DNA from: Campylorhamphus procurvoides
Taxonomy: Eukaryota; Chordata; Aves; Passeriformes; Dendrocolaptidae
Direction: 5' to 3'
Assembly (NCBI GenBank): GCA_013396655.1
Contig: WBMV01004804.1
Span: 125,901-189,900, forward strand
Length of the DNA stretch: 64,000 nt
The notes below the pieces were generated by a model, which was not told where the DNA came from, ran no database searches, and saw only the letters and a list, made by a program, of their open reading frames with translations. Every line of letters begins with the position of its first letter. Position 1 is the first letter of the stretch. This document shows, piece by piece, positions 11,653-23,800 of this stretch. The translations under genes and the position numbers were made by a program.

Positions 11653-14402
11653 TTTTAAATCAGTGACAGCAGTGGACAGGCTGTTTGCTTCCTTGGGCTG
11701 GAGGGCTCTTGAAAGGCCAGAACTGAGACCAGGATAGAGTCCAGTCTAATGAGATCTGATCTCACCAGGACGTGTAGCCTTCATCTGATCTGTAGTTCTT
11801 CCTTCACCTGTGCCACTATTTCTAGAATAGAAAGAAGAATCTGTTTTATTTCACAATAAAGGGCAAATTAGGTAGAGTTTTAATTAAAGAGCTAACTGCA
11901 ATAAGCAGATGAAACCAGCTCTTTCAAATAAATGTTGCCACCGTAAATAAGATTGCTGGCACTTGAGCAGTTCAAACTACTAATTCTCTGTGATGCCTGA
12001 TTTTACTGCATTAAGGAGGCAAGCCCCTCACATTTGTACTGTTTTTTCCAATTTGAAAAACAGATTTTTTTTTGTGTGTCCTGAGGTTTAACTGTTTTAT
12101 GTTTGTTTCTGCAATGTTTTGAATTTATAAAATGCTATCTAAGTGGTGTTGGAGAACACATTTAATAAGTGATCTGAAGGTCCAGGGAAGAGCCACTATG
12201 CGTCCTATTCTTTCAATGATTGTTTCAGCACTTTTCAGAATTTCTATCAACATTCAGAGAAGTTCTAACCCGTTGTCAGACCTGGGGGAAAGGGTCATTG
12301 TCCCCTCATTTGTCTGTTCATTGACAGCTGGTGTGTGGGTGAAGCTTGCTATTTTCTTATACATGAATGTTAAGTGGGTTTTTTGAATCAGCAGAAAGAA
12401 AACCAGCAGTCAGTACAGTTTTCACAGTAGAGCAGAGGGTCCCCCAAAGGTTTCTGCCATCTGCATTTCTTTCCATCCTCTAACTGGTGTGCCAAGGATC
12501 TCTCCTCCATTTTTATCCCTGCAACGGTGTCTTAGGAAAGCACAGAAAACATGAGGAAGCTCTAGAGCTAAAAGATGGGAGGAAAGGAGTCTGCTAAACA
12601 AAACTGGCATGCAGAACTGATACCTAAGTAACTGAAAGGCAGATTTGTGATGGAAATGGCTTGGAGAGTAGAGTTCTAAGAAAGATGGATGAGCCTCAGG
12701 ATTGGCAAGAATTGGTGCTTTATGCTATCAGACATTCAATAAGTTCTGGATAGAATCATCCAGATAGCATTTCCAGCTACTTATGGGGACAGTTGGCCAA
12801 CTAATAGTCTTCTGGTACTGTGTCCATGGATGTATGTGTATCTATGTAGAGGAGAGGCTGAGAATGACAGATTAAATTGTATGAGACATTAAAATACACC
12901 ATCTCCTCAAGATTTATCTTATTTATGTTACTTGCAGACCAATTTCTTGATTTCTCCGATGGTCTGAGTTATGACGCTCTTGCACTTAAAGCTGACATAA
13001 TGGCAGCCTTGATGTGATGAGTTTAATCCTAGCTCAGAATGAAAGAGGAGGAGGGCTACACCAAATATATATTGAATTATGCGCCTTTTCTGGTGGCTTT
13101 CCTAGCTCTTCAGGGGAATAACCTGGCAGTGCTTACTAGTTGTTTAACATGGTCTCTGACGTTACTGAACTGTGAGTTGCTGCAGTTCTGTTTCACACAC
13201 ATTTCTATTCAGGTACTTGTGCGTCAGAATATTGCTGAACTTCTTAATTTTTAAGCTTCTAGTTTCTCGAGTGTAATGAAATAAGCACACTCAAGGGCAA
13301 AACAGCAACCAGAGGCACAGCATTAGGCTTCCTTTCATATCCCTCCCCTTAACTACTGCACACAGTGTGAGCTACTGAGCAGGCATTCTGGCTCTCTGTT
13401 TTTACTGACACAACCAGCTTCCTCTTAGCTTTCCCTTTAGGTCTGTCTTGCTCGTGGTGACAGAAAATTCTCCCATCCTCTAGTCTCAGAACAGATATCT
13501 CAAAAGTAATTTGCCATTTTCCTCTGTTGGCAGCAAAAGAAAAGATGCATATTGGTTAATCAGATGTGCAAGGCTGAATTATTTAAAGACTCTTCTGTCA
13601 TTCTCTAGGAAAGATTTTAATTTCAACATTGAATTTTAAGTTTTTAATTAACTAACTACTTTTTTCAGTTCAGTGCTTTTTAGCTGGGAGCAAACGCTGC
13701 TGAGTCACTTAGGAATTGGGCTGTAACAGCATCTGGCTCTAGCTCCTGTTACAGAAGGCAATACCTGGAGCTTTTAATTGTTTCCTTCTTCTTTCATCTG
13801 ACTTTTTCCTTTTGGAAAACTGGATGTAAACTGCTTTGTGAGAAAAACATCTTTTATTGTTGTCTAACTAAAGAGTAGTGCGATGAGATTCAGCTTTCCA
13901 TATGGACATGCTAGGGATTATTGGAATTTAAGCTGATAAATAGTAATAAAGTTTTATGATGGTGTTCATTTGGACTTCAGCTCACGCACTATACCTGAGT
14001 TTAGGGAAATGACAGGGGAAATCTGTGAAAGAGCTGTGTGAAGGTCACTGCTAGGAGACTCTTCTCTGTATTAGACTTCAAGGTTGCCTCGAAGAGAATA
14101 TGTAAAATAATAACATTTCTGGAACTGGAGTCTAAGAAAAAGGACTCCTGTCTTTCCTAACTTTAACTTACGTTTCTGTAACCCTGCTGCAGATCCCAAG
14201 GATCACGGTGAGAACTGCTGGTTTGAGGGACAAGGTTTTATATGAGTGAAGCCTTTGAATTTAAGGAAAATCCTAAGGGACAAATCAAATTTGCTTTATG
14301 CCTTAGTAAGAGGACAACATTTTACTTTGTTTTGCCTTGATGGATTATTGGCCTTCGCCTTTATACTTTGGAAATGAAAAATACTTGAATCGGAGGTAAT
14401 TT

Positions 14403-14510
14403 TAAAGAGCTTTGACTTGCAGATCTTTGCTCTGATACCAATCTTGGCCACATGCTGTTTGCAGTTGTTTAATGTCTGTCTTAACTTGTCCGTTTGTAAA
14501 ATGTATTATG
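14403..14510 (+). mobile_element. Probable MIR-type (CORE) SINE relic
   Basis: The stretch from AAAGAGCTTTGACTTGC through CTTGGCCACATGCTG to CCGTTTGTAAAATGTATTAT follows the middle and 3' part of the MIR consensus in order, ending in the hallmark '...TTTCCTCATCTGTAAAATGG' type segment. The match is imperfect and was judged by eye from memory of MIR. Such relics are very old and are known at low copy number in birds. The tRNA-like 5' part is missing or unrecognisable. Confidence 0.45.
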
Positions 14511-15374
14511 TGCCCACAAGAGTTAGTATGAATTCATTAGCGTTTCTGAATTGCTCTTGCATCATCTAGAGAAGAAACATGCTCACATTCCTGCTAGGTA
14601 TTAGAAGTGAAATCCTGGTTCTATTTAAACTAATAGCAAGAACTCTGATCGACTTCCAAAGAGGTAAGATACCATTCAATTAGCATAATTAGATTGTTAA
14701 GAATTGTTCAGCACCAAATTTTGTAATAATTCAAAGGCTGTTACCTTCATGAATTTTAAGTCAGATGCAAGTATAGCATGTTGCAAATCTTCCGGTGCTT
14801 ATGCAGTCACATTGCATTCAGCGCTGGAGACTATTCATATTCCTCATATTCAGCAGATTTTGGAGCCTTGATGAGGCAATTAGAAAGTCCGTATAAATAA
14901 GCCTAGAAAAAGTATTACAGTATCTTTTCTTAATGTTGTCACTCAGGTAGTGCCCAGTTTTTTCCTGGCTTTTACCAACTACAGAGCTCCTGCTATGAGA
15001 GTTTTGCTTGAATAGTTAATTTGAAAGTTAAGTGTAAAACGAAGAATCCAAAGGCCAGCTCTGTGGGATGTTTTGTGATACTAGTAGAAATGTTCTCTCT
15101 AGTCAGCATCTCTAAAGACTATAAAACTTGATTTAAATAATTTTTTTCTACTGTACAGTCCCCAACAGACGTTACCTGTTAATAGTTTTTACAGTTCTAA
15201 TTTAATCTGGTAGAGTATTGAATTTGTATGTGAAAGGTAATAAAATCCTTTGAGTAGGAAGATGGAGTTTATGTTCAGAATAACAATCTATCAGTTTTGC
15301 AAAGGGTTGTTAAATTGCTGCTTTATAACTGTGATCAGATTAAGTCAGCCTAGCTGTATTTTAAGCCTTGCTTT

Positions 15375-16160
15375 TCACAGAATCACAAAATGTTTAGTGT
15401 TGGAAGGAGCCTCTGGAGATAATCCTGTCCAACCCTGCTGCCAAGGCAGGGTCACCTGGAGCAGCAGGTGACAGAGGAACATGTCTGGATGGGTTTTGAA
15501 TGTCTCCAGAGAGGGAGACTCCACGACCTCCCTGGGCAGCTCTACCATGCTCTGCCACCCTCAGTGTACAGAAGTTCTTCCTTGTGTTGAAGTGGAACTT
15601 CTGTTTTTTCATTTATGGCCATTGCTCCTCATCCTGCTGCTGGGCACCACTGAAAAGAGTCTGGCACCATCTCCTTGGCACCAGCCTTTGAGGTATTCAT
15701 ATGCATTAATGAGTTCCCCTGTTAACCTTCTTTCCTCTAGAGTGAACAGGCCCAGCTCCCAAAGTCTCTCCTCATAGCAGAGATGCTCCAGACCCTAAAT
15801 CATATTTGTGGCCCTCTGCTTGACTCTCTCCAGTAGCTCCTTGTCTTTCTTGTACCGAGTGGCCCAGAACTGGACACAGCACTCCAGGGGTGGCCTCACT
15901 AGGGCTGAGAAGACACACAAAGATCACCTCCCTTGTCCTGCTGGTCACACTGTTCCCATTGCACCCCCAGGGTACCACTGGCCCTCCTGGCTGCAAGGGC
16001 ACACTGCTGGCTCATAGCCATCCTGTCACCCACCAGGACACCCGCAGAGCTGCTCTCTAGCAGGTCAGTCCCTGACCTGTGCTGGTACTTGGGGTTATTC
16101 CTCCCCCAGGGCAGGACCATGCACTTGCCCTTGCTGAACCTCATTAGGTTTCTCTCCTAG
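15375..16160 (-). mobile_element. CR1 LINE (CR1-Y-like) 3' part, antisense
   Basis: This CR1 copy of about 786 bp lies on the minus strand. The plus strand starts with TCACAGAATCACAAAATG, the reverse complement of the CR1 3' tail, and continues through well-kept text such as CCTCTGGAGATAATCCTGTCC, GACTCCACGACCTCCCTGGG and CCAGAACTGGACACAGCAC. A minus-strand frame at 15899-16144 still reads as the C-terminal reverse-transcriptase region (FSKGKC...LGRNNP-like, then SQQCALAA). Similarity stops near 16160, the point of 5' truncation. This is one of the better preserved copies in the window. The next 300 bp (16161-16480) are GC-richer than the intron average, but I cannot assign them to CR1. Confidence 0.94.
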
Positions 16161-19100
16161 ACTTTGGCTGCAAGCTGAGGAGTTGCTTCTGTGTATTTTT
16201 CCCAGAAGAGCTGGTTGCTGTTTTCTGCAGTGAACTCTTTCCTGGGGAACCCCATTTCCCAGTGTAACCTCTCCAGCGTCTGCCCTTTTGGATTGCAGCC
16301 TTCTTTCCTGGACTGCTGCCTTGGAAAGGTCAAAGAATGAGGTAGGCTTGCAGTGACATTGCTGAGCATCATGAGATTTTGGCAGAAGGGCCTCACCTGG
16401 CTCTGTCCATGGTTTTACTCTGAGGCTAACTAGGAAGGATTTAGGATATGAACTATTGACAGGGTGCATTCAAAGCTATTGGGTAGCTGTTAGATGACCA
16501 AACCTAAATGGGGCATGCAATAGGATTGTGAGTTTACCCAGTTCCTAGGGTAATGGCTCTGTCTTTTGAACATCTCAGGCTTGCCTCAGTTTGAGTTTCA
16601 GGTGTTTTGTGCCTCCATATCAGATAAGGATGTTGGGCCAGAAATTGTGGTAATGAGCTGTACTGCTGATGTGGTTTTAAGTTGTAGGCTTACCAGTTTA
16701 TACTCCTTCATTTGAAAACATTTTTGGACAGACGCTTTGTTCACAGTGTATCTCTACATGCATAGTACATGAGCATCAGTTTTCTTGTTTAGAAATAATC
16801 TGTTACCTCATTAGTCCTCAACAGCTCAACTTGAAGTTGTCTTCATCACCTCAAAAACATCTGGCTACTAAGTTGTTAAATCATCCTTCCCTTCGTGTGA
16901 CATGAATGTGAAAACATCGTAAACAAGTTTCCAAGGGATCAACAGCCATTTTTCATGCAAGATATATTAATTTGTCTTGTAATATTCCTTTTATGTCAAC
17001 TGCAGTAATTCCCTGTGCTTAAAGCATAAATATCTTTTCATGTGTGTTTGTCTGAAGTGACAGCAAGTTGCCAGAGTTGTTATCAGACACAGCATATGAG
17101 GATGAGTAACACCAGTGCATTCTGACTGCAGCTATTAAAAAGGCAGGGAAAAATATTATTAAAAGCTGAGTATTTTTGGTAGGTTTCTAACACAGTTCGT
17201 GAGTGTTTAGGGGGAATGTGGAAAATAAGGTACTTGCATTTAGACCAGCAGTTTCTGGAACACCACAGAGCAGTACCAGCTAGTAGGGTCTCTGCCATAT
17301 GACACAACATGGGTGTATTTGGTGCAGAATACTGAATGCTCTTCCCCTCTGCAAACCCATGGTTCTGTGTAATGTTGATGAATGAACTCAAGACCCCAGA
17401 AGTGCTAAGTGTCTACAGCTGTGGCTGTATATCTAGGTACTATGTGATTATTTCCCCTGCATCTCTTTAATATCAGCATTGCATGTGCAGCCAGAGTCCA
17501 ATTTCAAACCTGTAGTGAAAGACTGAAATGACTCCGTGGTGCAAAATCTTTGTGATAAGTAAATAGAGCCTTCAGAGTCCTGAGCAGTAGAATGTGACGC
17601 TGGCAGCACGTTCCATGAAGGGGTCTTTCATCTCAGCTTATGTCCCTTGATACCTAAAATAGCAGCAGTAGTTTGGTGGAAGGTACAGTGCTTTTCCTAG
17701 CTATTGACCCGGAAGGATCCCATGAGTCTTACTAGAACTGAAAGCCAACAGGAGAAATAAGTGCAAGGAAAGTATAGCTGGAAACTTAGAGTCTTAACCG
17801 GTCTACAAATGGTCTCGAAGTGTACCGCATGGATTCCCACTGGAGGGAGGCAGAAATGAATGTGTAGCTTATGATTTTGCTCAGAAAGTTCATTGGTGTG
17901 AAATAGAATATTCTTGGGTCCCTCAGTATGGGTGTGGAATCAATCTCCAGGTGATCTTTTAATTATTTCTAAGTAGCAGTGTCTAATCTGATCCTGGAAA
18001 TTGTTATATTGATATATTGGAAGGCCATCACATGAAACAGTGTCAAACAGTGGCTGGGATGTTGTGATTTTGAGGAAAAGGAGAAGCATAGGGATTTGTG
18101 TTCAAAATGTATAATTTCTTACATCAGATATGTTAACTATTCCTTTGTGGGTGCCATGGTTTAATCCCAGAATCTTCAAATTCTGCTGTATAAGAACGTC
18201 TATGTGGTTTCACAGCAAGTACCCCTCATTTCAACTTTGGAAACTGTTCCCATAACATCAGAGCTAAAGGTGATTCTGATAGTTCTTTGCTTGGCATTTA
18301 TAAACTAGAAGAGCAGTCAGAGCAAAAATAGAACCTTTCTGCAGACAGGAAAGTCACCCATAAGATGGCTGAGCTTTCAAAAACAAGAACTCTCTCGCAG
18401 ATTTACTGTAGCAGCTACCCTTGTCTACTCCTGGACTTCACAGGTGTTTCAAACCTGACCTTAAGTCAGCCCATAAGAGGGACTACTCTCTTGATTTAGA
18501 ACCACTGCAAGAAAAGAAGGAATCAGAGCTGCCATTGTTTGTTTGTTGCTTTTAAAATCCACCTCCCTGTTGCAAGGCAGCAAGATGAGCAAATGGTCTT
18601 GCACCTGGCAAGTTACCATCAGCAATTATTGCAATGCTTAGTGTCTTTCTGCCACCAGCAGAAATCTCTTTGCTCCCTTTCATTCAGAGATTTCATTGTT
18701 CTTATGGGGATGGTACAATTAAAGCCACAAGATTTACTGCTCTAATTCTCTTTTGTGTGCAACAGAAGGGAGAGAGAGAGAAGGATGATACATGGGCTGA
18801 GCTTTCATTTTTTCATTATTTTTTATTTTACTGACCAACAAATATATTTTGTATATATAGCTGACAAAAACAGTTTCTTTCAACTCATCAAACCATTCTA
18901 CTAGTAATTGGATTAAAGACTATTATTTCACATAAAGAAATCTGGTTATTCGAAAAAAAAAAAAAGCTGTGACTGTTTCACTCCTCTCTGTTTGCAGACC
19001 TTGGCATCTGAGCAGACTGTACCTTATGTTTTTCTTCATGTTTCTTTCAGTATGGATGTTTCCTAGTTTTAGATGTGTCATTAATGTGGTGCTAATATCA

Positions 19101-20229
19101 AGAACACTGTTTTTGACAAATATGTAAAAAATGCTGCTTATAAAAGTGTGTATGGAAGGGAAACACAGTCGTTGACAGAAATCGAGGTTTCATTTTTAGC
19201 CCTTTCATTATTGCCCCATGTGTGACCTGAGATGAATTGCCAAATCAGATATTTTCAAAGGGGACATCTGTGAATATGAGTTCAATTCCCCTGTTCTAAG
19301 CCGGCATCAGACAGTGAGCTATTCAAATTTGAGCTCTTGACCCTCAGTTCAGCAGAGAGAAAAGCAAGCAACTAAAGAAGGACAATTCACCAGATCCATT
19401 GTAGGAGGAGGTGACCTGCCACAAAAGCTCAGACTGGCTGGTTTGCACTTGCTGGTCCACAGCTTAGACACTGAGGTGAAGCTGAGCAGGATTTATTAGT
19501 GGCCTTTCAACAGAATTTCTTAGACACCCTAGATATCATTTGGCTCGTATTTGGCAATGTGGAAGATGATTCCTCTGAAGCTTCAGCCTTGGCATTTTCA
19601 AAACCAAGTTGCTGCTCTGGCTAAAATTCATGCACATTTAAATACAGGTTTAAATTACAGCCCTGTTGAGCCTTAATTTCTCTCTTGGTGAAATTAAACT
19701 CTTCATCAGACCTGCATGTTTCAAGTATTAACAGACAGGCTTTATTAATGGATGCTCCAGGTAATCAAGACAATGAGATTTCATTATCTGACCAGTCTTG
19801 CTAGAATTTGTAGAATATCACACTCTTTCTTGCTTCAAGGGTTGGTCCATTTCATTTACCAACTACAGATTCCAGTGTGCCTCCTCTGTGGACAAATTGG
19901 TAAATTAGTCAGCTGCCAAAAGGGAGTAATTTGACTTACCTGAAATGAGCAGCAGTGGGATGGAAATACATTACCTCTGTCCCACTGGATAAGCCTCAGA
20001 TTGTATTGAAATAGAATTAGGCCAAGGGAGTCAATGTACTGGATAATAATGAAATGTTTAATGTGGATTAGCTGCATATAAAATGAATACATTAGAATGA
20101 ACTGCTGAATAAATGAAACTATGTCAGGCCTTTATCCTGAATCTATAATATTAGACTTAAAAATGGTGCACTCTTCTGTCTATAGAAAAACAAAAGTAAA
20201 GCTATGGAATTTGTGTTCTTTATTTGGAT

Positions 20230-20275
20230 GAGATAAATAGATATAAATAATTATTTAGATAGATAAATAAATATC
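20230..20275. repeat. AT-rich GATA/TAAA patch with 14-bp palindrome
   Basis: A low-complexity stretch built from AGATA and AAATA units lies about 380 bp upstream of the ALK exon. It contains three WGATAR motifs (20231, 20257 and 20261) and a perfect 14-bp palindrome, TAAATAATTATTTA, at 20244-20257. It may be a decayed tetranucleotide microsatellite. A role as a GATA-factor site is possible, but nothing else supports it. Confidence 0.55.
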
Positions 20276-20610
20276 AGAGCAGTCACATTAGGATCCCACT
20301 GAACCAAGGCTAATACACTTGGGTCTGGACCAGAGGTTCCGGACAAGAATCTAAAACCTAAAACTCCTTAGTTACCTGGCTGGGCTTTTTTCTTCTGGGA
20401 GTTAAATCTAAATGTAATATCCGTTGTGAACCATTCAAAGGTGAGTTGAAATGTTGCCTTAGTAAGTTTAATACAAAATGGGCGAAATTGCCAAACTAAA
20501 TGGTTAATATGGCCTTTGACTGTGAGGTATGGAAAGGCTGAAGATTGAGCCACACCATAAAAATGACAAGTACCTGTCTTCATTCTGAGAGGCTTTTGGG
20601 CTTCTAAAAA

Positions 20611-20653
20611 TTAATTTATTTTTAAAGCTTTCTTCTTGTCTCCTCTGTTCTAG
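20611..20653 (+). promoter_or_regulatory. ALK: 3' splice site of ALK intron 3
   Basis: A pyrimidine tract of about 23 bases (20628-20650) runs into TAG at 20651-20653, directly before the ALK coding sequence. A plausible branch point is the A at 20614 in TTAAT, 39 bases upstream of the exon. No other AG lies between the branch point and the acceptor except one at 20626, before the tract. The site is strong by eye and fixes the exon start. Confidence 0.9.
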
Positions 20654-20855
20654 GTTCATTTCTGTTTCTCAACACATCAGAGAGGCCAAGCCCTGTCATC
20701 CTGAGCCCTTGGCTGAGGAGCAGCAGTGATCAGTGTGTAGTTCAAGTGGCTGTGTATAAGTTTTACCAGCAGAATGGAGAATATATTGCTCGTGTCCATC
20801 CCATTGACGAAAGCAGCAGTGAAATCTTATCAGCAGAGAGTCCAGAGAAACATGG
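20654..20855 (+). CDS. ALK: ALK receptor tyrosine kinase, exon 4 (first MAM domain)
   Basis: This exon encodes 66 full codons plus two split glycine codons of the ALK extracellular region. It opens with SFLFLNTS, then ILSPW and RSSS, a cysteine (SSSDQC), YIA, EIL and ends KHG. All of these are shared with human ALK as I remember it, in the same order and with no gap; I count about 34 of 67 residues identical. The 202-bp length and split-codon phases (two bases in at the start, two bases left at the end) match human ALK exon 4, about residues 318-385, inside the first MAM domain. NTS is a potential N-glycosylation sequon. ALK is a plasma-membrane receptor for ALKAL ligands that acts in neural development and energy balance; this part faces outward. 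LTK is the paralogue to exclude; the flanking giant introns favour ALK. The exon is intact, with no stop or frameshift. Confidence 0.96.
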
Positions 20856-20861
20856 GTAAGT
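20853..20861 (+). promoter_or_regulatory. ALK: 5' splice site of ALK intron 4
   Basis: The exon ends ...TGG and the intron begins GTAAGT, a full match to the vertebrate donor consensus from the first to the sixth intron base. If the intron were retained, the reading frame would meet a TAA at once (codon GGG, then TAA at 20857-20859), so read-through would stop directly after the exon. Confidence 0.93.
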
Positions 20862-23800
20862 CTCGACTTCATTTGACTCACAGCTTGAATTGAGAAGAAT
20901 CACTCAATTGCATAGCAATCAGGTCACAAATGTATGCTGCAGATGTAAGGGGAGCAGGACATCACACTGAGTAGCTGTTTGTTTTGCATGGGTCTAAAAT
21001 ATCATAGAAGCTAGAGACTGGTGCTTAGTTTATTACACAAAGCATCAACAAACTTCTGGATCTGCATAACTGAGTCTCCTAAGTCAACATCACATTTATT
21101 CTCAGTGCTTGCAGGTAGAGGTATAGTGCGGATACTCATCTTAAGGTTAAAGCTTTTCTGTCTAATTCACTCTATTTGATTCTTTCTGCTACTTCTTTAT
21201 GCATGTAAACTATTGGTCTTAGAATATCTACTGAACCTTTGCAGTTTCATGTGTCTGCATGCATTTTAAGTTTTGTCATGCACTTGTGGTTTTTTTGTCA
21301 ATAAAACAGTTCAGAACTACTGGCAGAGGAGGAAAGCTTTTGATCTTTTAAGGGTGCAACTGCTTGAAATCTTTTATCCTTTCTGTGCAATTCATCTTGA
21401 TGATGTTTTAATTTGTCAGACTTCCTGTGTATTCTTTTAAATTTTTGCTAGCAGCAAAACAGCAGGAGCTGAGCATAGTAAATATTTCAAGATGCTGTAG
21501 TAACAAAGTAACTCAGAATTTAATTTGGATATATGTGAATATAAAGCACTACCTGCTCTACATACTGATTTTTTTATTTTTTTAACCTTGGATGTGAAAT
21601 GTGTTAAGATGCATCATTTTTACCAAACATCTGAAATGTTCTTTGTTTTGATCTGATAGATTACAGTCTCTAAAAGCAAGTCCTGCTGGCTTGTAACAAG
21701 ATGTGATTATCTGATTACTGTCTACAGCATATTCCGTATTTTCCAGTAGCAAAAGGAGAATGTGCAATAAAAAACCTTGCAGGAGATAACCTAACTCATA
21801 GAAACAGTTTGAATAGTTGTAATTCTCATATAACACATGGCCTATAAAAGTGAGGAGGAGAGCTTGTGTGAGGATCTAGATCATACTTAGTTCCAGCAAC
21901 ATCATCCAAATTGTAAATTGCTGTTGATGTCTGGGGAGAGGTAATTAGAGGAGCTGCAGCAGCTGTCTTCTTCCTTAGCTCTTTGCAAATGCTGTGCTCC
22001 ATGTCACAGCTTATAAACATGCTTTGTGCAAAGTGCCTCCTGTGTTGGCACTGCCACTGTCCTTGGCACTCGCAGGGAATATTGCTGTGTGTAAAATGCT
22101 TTGGTCTGCTGTGTGGAGGAGCTCCAGCTTGGATCTGTGGGTGGGCAGAACTCACCAGGAGCACAGGCAAGTGCCAAATCTAAGGAGCCTTGAAGGAAAG
22201 AGTAAGATCACTCTAAGTATGGTAACAAATTCCTACTTTTGCCATCTGCTGGAGGTAACACAGACTGCCCAGCTGGGTGTTGCAGATGGAGATTGTCACC
22301 ACAGGAAAGAGGGTTTGTGCTTTTACAGGAGCTGGACATGGTTGTAACTTGCCTGTCCCATATGCTCCCCAACAGCATCTCTGTGGTGTGTAGGGTGGTA
22401 AGGATGTGCCTGGCGTTTCATAGTTCTGTGTGTCTGGCTCCTTGGTGTTCCCTTGCTGTAAAACTTTGCAGTTGGAGCAACTGGCTGGTTCCTTTTCCCC
22501 CGTCCTCTGGGCCCGTCCCTTCACTGGGAGAGGCAGTAGCTCTACCCCCTGCTCACAAAGCAGAAAAACTCTGATACCATGCCCACATAAATATCACATG
22601 GGGATAGTGAATTAACTACCCACAGACTACATACACAGATGATGGGGTTGCAATTTGCCACCATTTGCCCTGGAACTTCATTCCAGCATTTGAGTGCTCC
22701 TCTGCCCTTTGTTTGAAGGGATAATATTTGTTATTCCAGCTTTGCTAACAAGACATGTCAGTCTCACTTTTGTAAAAATCTTCTTTTCTTTAAATAGGAA
22801 TCCAGAATATAGCTGATCCGAAGTCAAGAATAATTCAGTGAAGTTCTTAAAAGAGCTAGCAATTCTACAGTGGAAATCTGTTCTGTATGATATTTTGTCT
22901 TGGAAATTGCAAGCAATTGTATTGTTTTATAACAAATTCTTCAACCATACTATAACCAAATAACTTCTAAAATTTTATAAGGATTTTCTGTCTAGGCACA
23001 AGGTAATTGAATTCCTCAGTGATCCTGTGCTAGAAATAAAACCACTTAAGCTTCACAGATGACATTTCTTTGATTCCATATGCTTTATATACTGTTTTGC
23101 AAACAAGAGGTGTAAATAATGTGTAGTTACCAGCAACTGGTATCTGTAGTAGTGAGTCCATGATATGGGTTAAAATCAAGGTCATAGCAGGAGGAGTGTG
23201 TTCTATTGAAACAAATGAACCTGAAGGGTGATAAAGCAGTAAGTTAATTCCAGGGTGGATTTTCTTGTTTCTTGAACTATGCATCAGTATCTTCTTTACA
23301 GTTTGGTTTGGTGTTTTTTTCCTCTTTTTCATTCTTTTTAAACTGTATAACCTGAATTACATATATTAAGATCTTACAAAGTCTTCACAGTTCACCTAAG
23401 TTTACAACAGAATGAAGTAGGTGCTGTCAGGTGTTACTATTTAATTCAGGGTGTAACCAGGCACACAAAGGTTTCAGTTGTCAACACTTGAAGCTGATTT
23501 TAAGTAGAATTTTTAAGTAAAGCTGTGAAATTGTACTAGGTGGAGACAGCATAGCACCCAGTATTTATTTGTTATCAGAGTTCACCTCTGTAGTCTTTGT
23601 GTGTAAATTACCAGGTGTGATTATGCATAAAGACTCAAGGCAGAACTAGTGATGATCTATTTGCTCCTCTGGTCTCATTCTCCGGGAAAGAAGTAGCCCA
23701 AGCCTGTGCTCTTAAGCTGTACAAGTTCCACAATGAGCCAGAGTCATTACAGAAATTGTTGTGCAGACATTCCTTTTGTTTTCTTGCTTGATATATTTCA

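Larger units (their letters stand above)
1..20653 (+). other. ALK: ALK intron 3 (3' part, at least 20.6 kb)
   Basis: This is the stretch upstream of the ALK exon at 20654. It ends in a pyrimidine-rich tract and TAG. By exon numbering on human ALK it is the 3' part of intron 3. I see no exon in it: I searched by eye for the exon 3 product (the start of the first MAM domain, with its Trp-Ser-Trp motif) and found nothing. The identifiable content is one solo LTR, four CR1 copies, a MIR-like relic and an AT-rich GATA-motif patch, listed separately. The remaining blocks (1-3717, 4325-5720, 6074-8193, 8301-10199, 11653-14402, 14511-15374, 16161-20229) are AT-rich intronic DNA in which I see no gene. 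The intron identity rests on the exon call; absence of smaller unknown exons cannot be proven by reading. Confidence 0.85.

Noticed and set aside
15394..16469. Cluster of overlapping open frames on both strands
   Set aside because: Up to about 16160 they lie in a CR1 copy; only the minus frames reflect old reverse-transcriptase coding, and these are broken. The remainder has no recognisable product.
1..20653. ALK exon 3 within the window
   Set aside because: Reading for the expected MAM-start motifs ending in a split glycine before a GT donor found no candidate; the exon is presumed to lie further upstream.
20696..20881. 61-codon minus-strand open frame over the ALK exon
   Set aside because: It is the antisense shadow of the coding exon and runs past the donor site; the plus strand has the splice sites and the homology.
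21826..22615. Several open frames on both strands in GC-richer intron
   Set aside because: Frames of similar length occur on both strands over the same bases, with no motif, splice-site support or repeat match; this is what raised GC alone produces.
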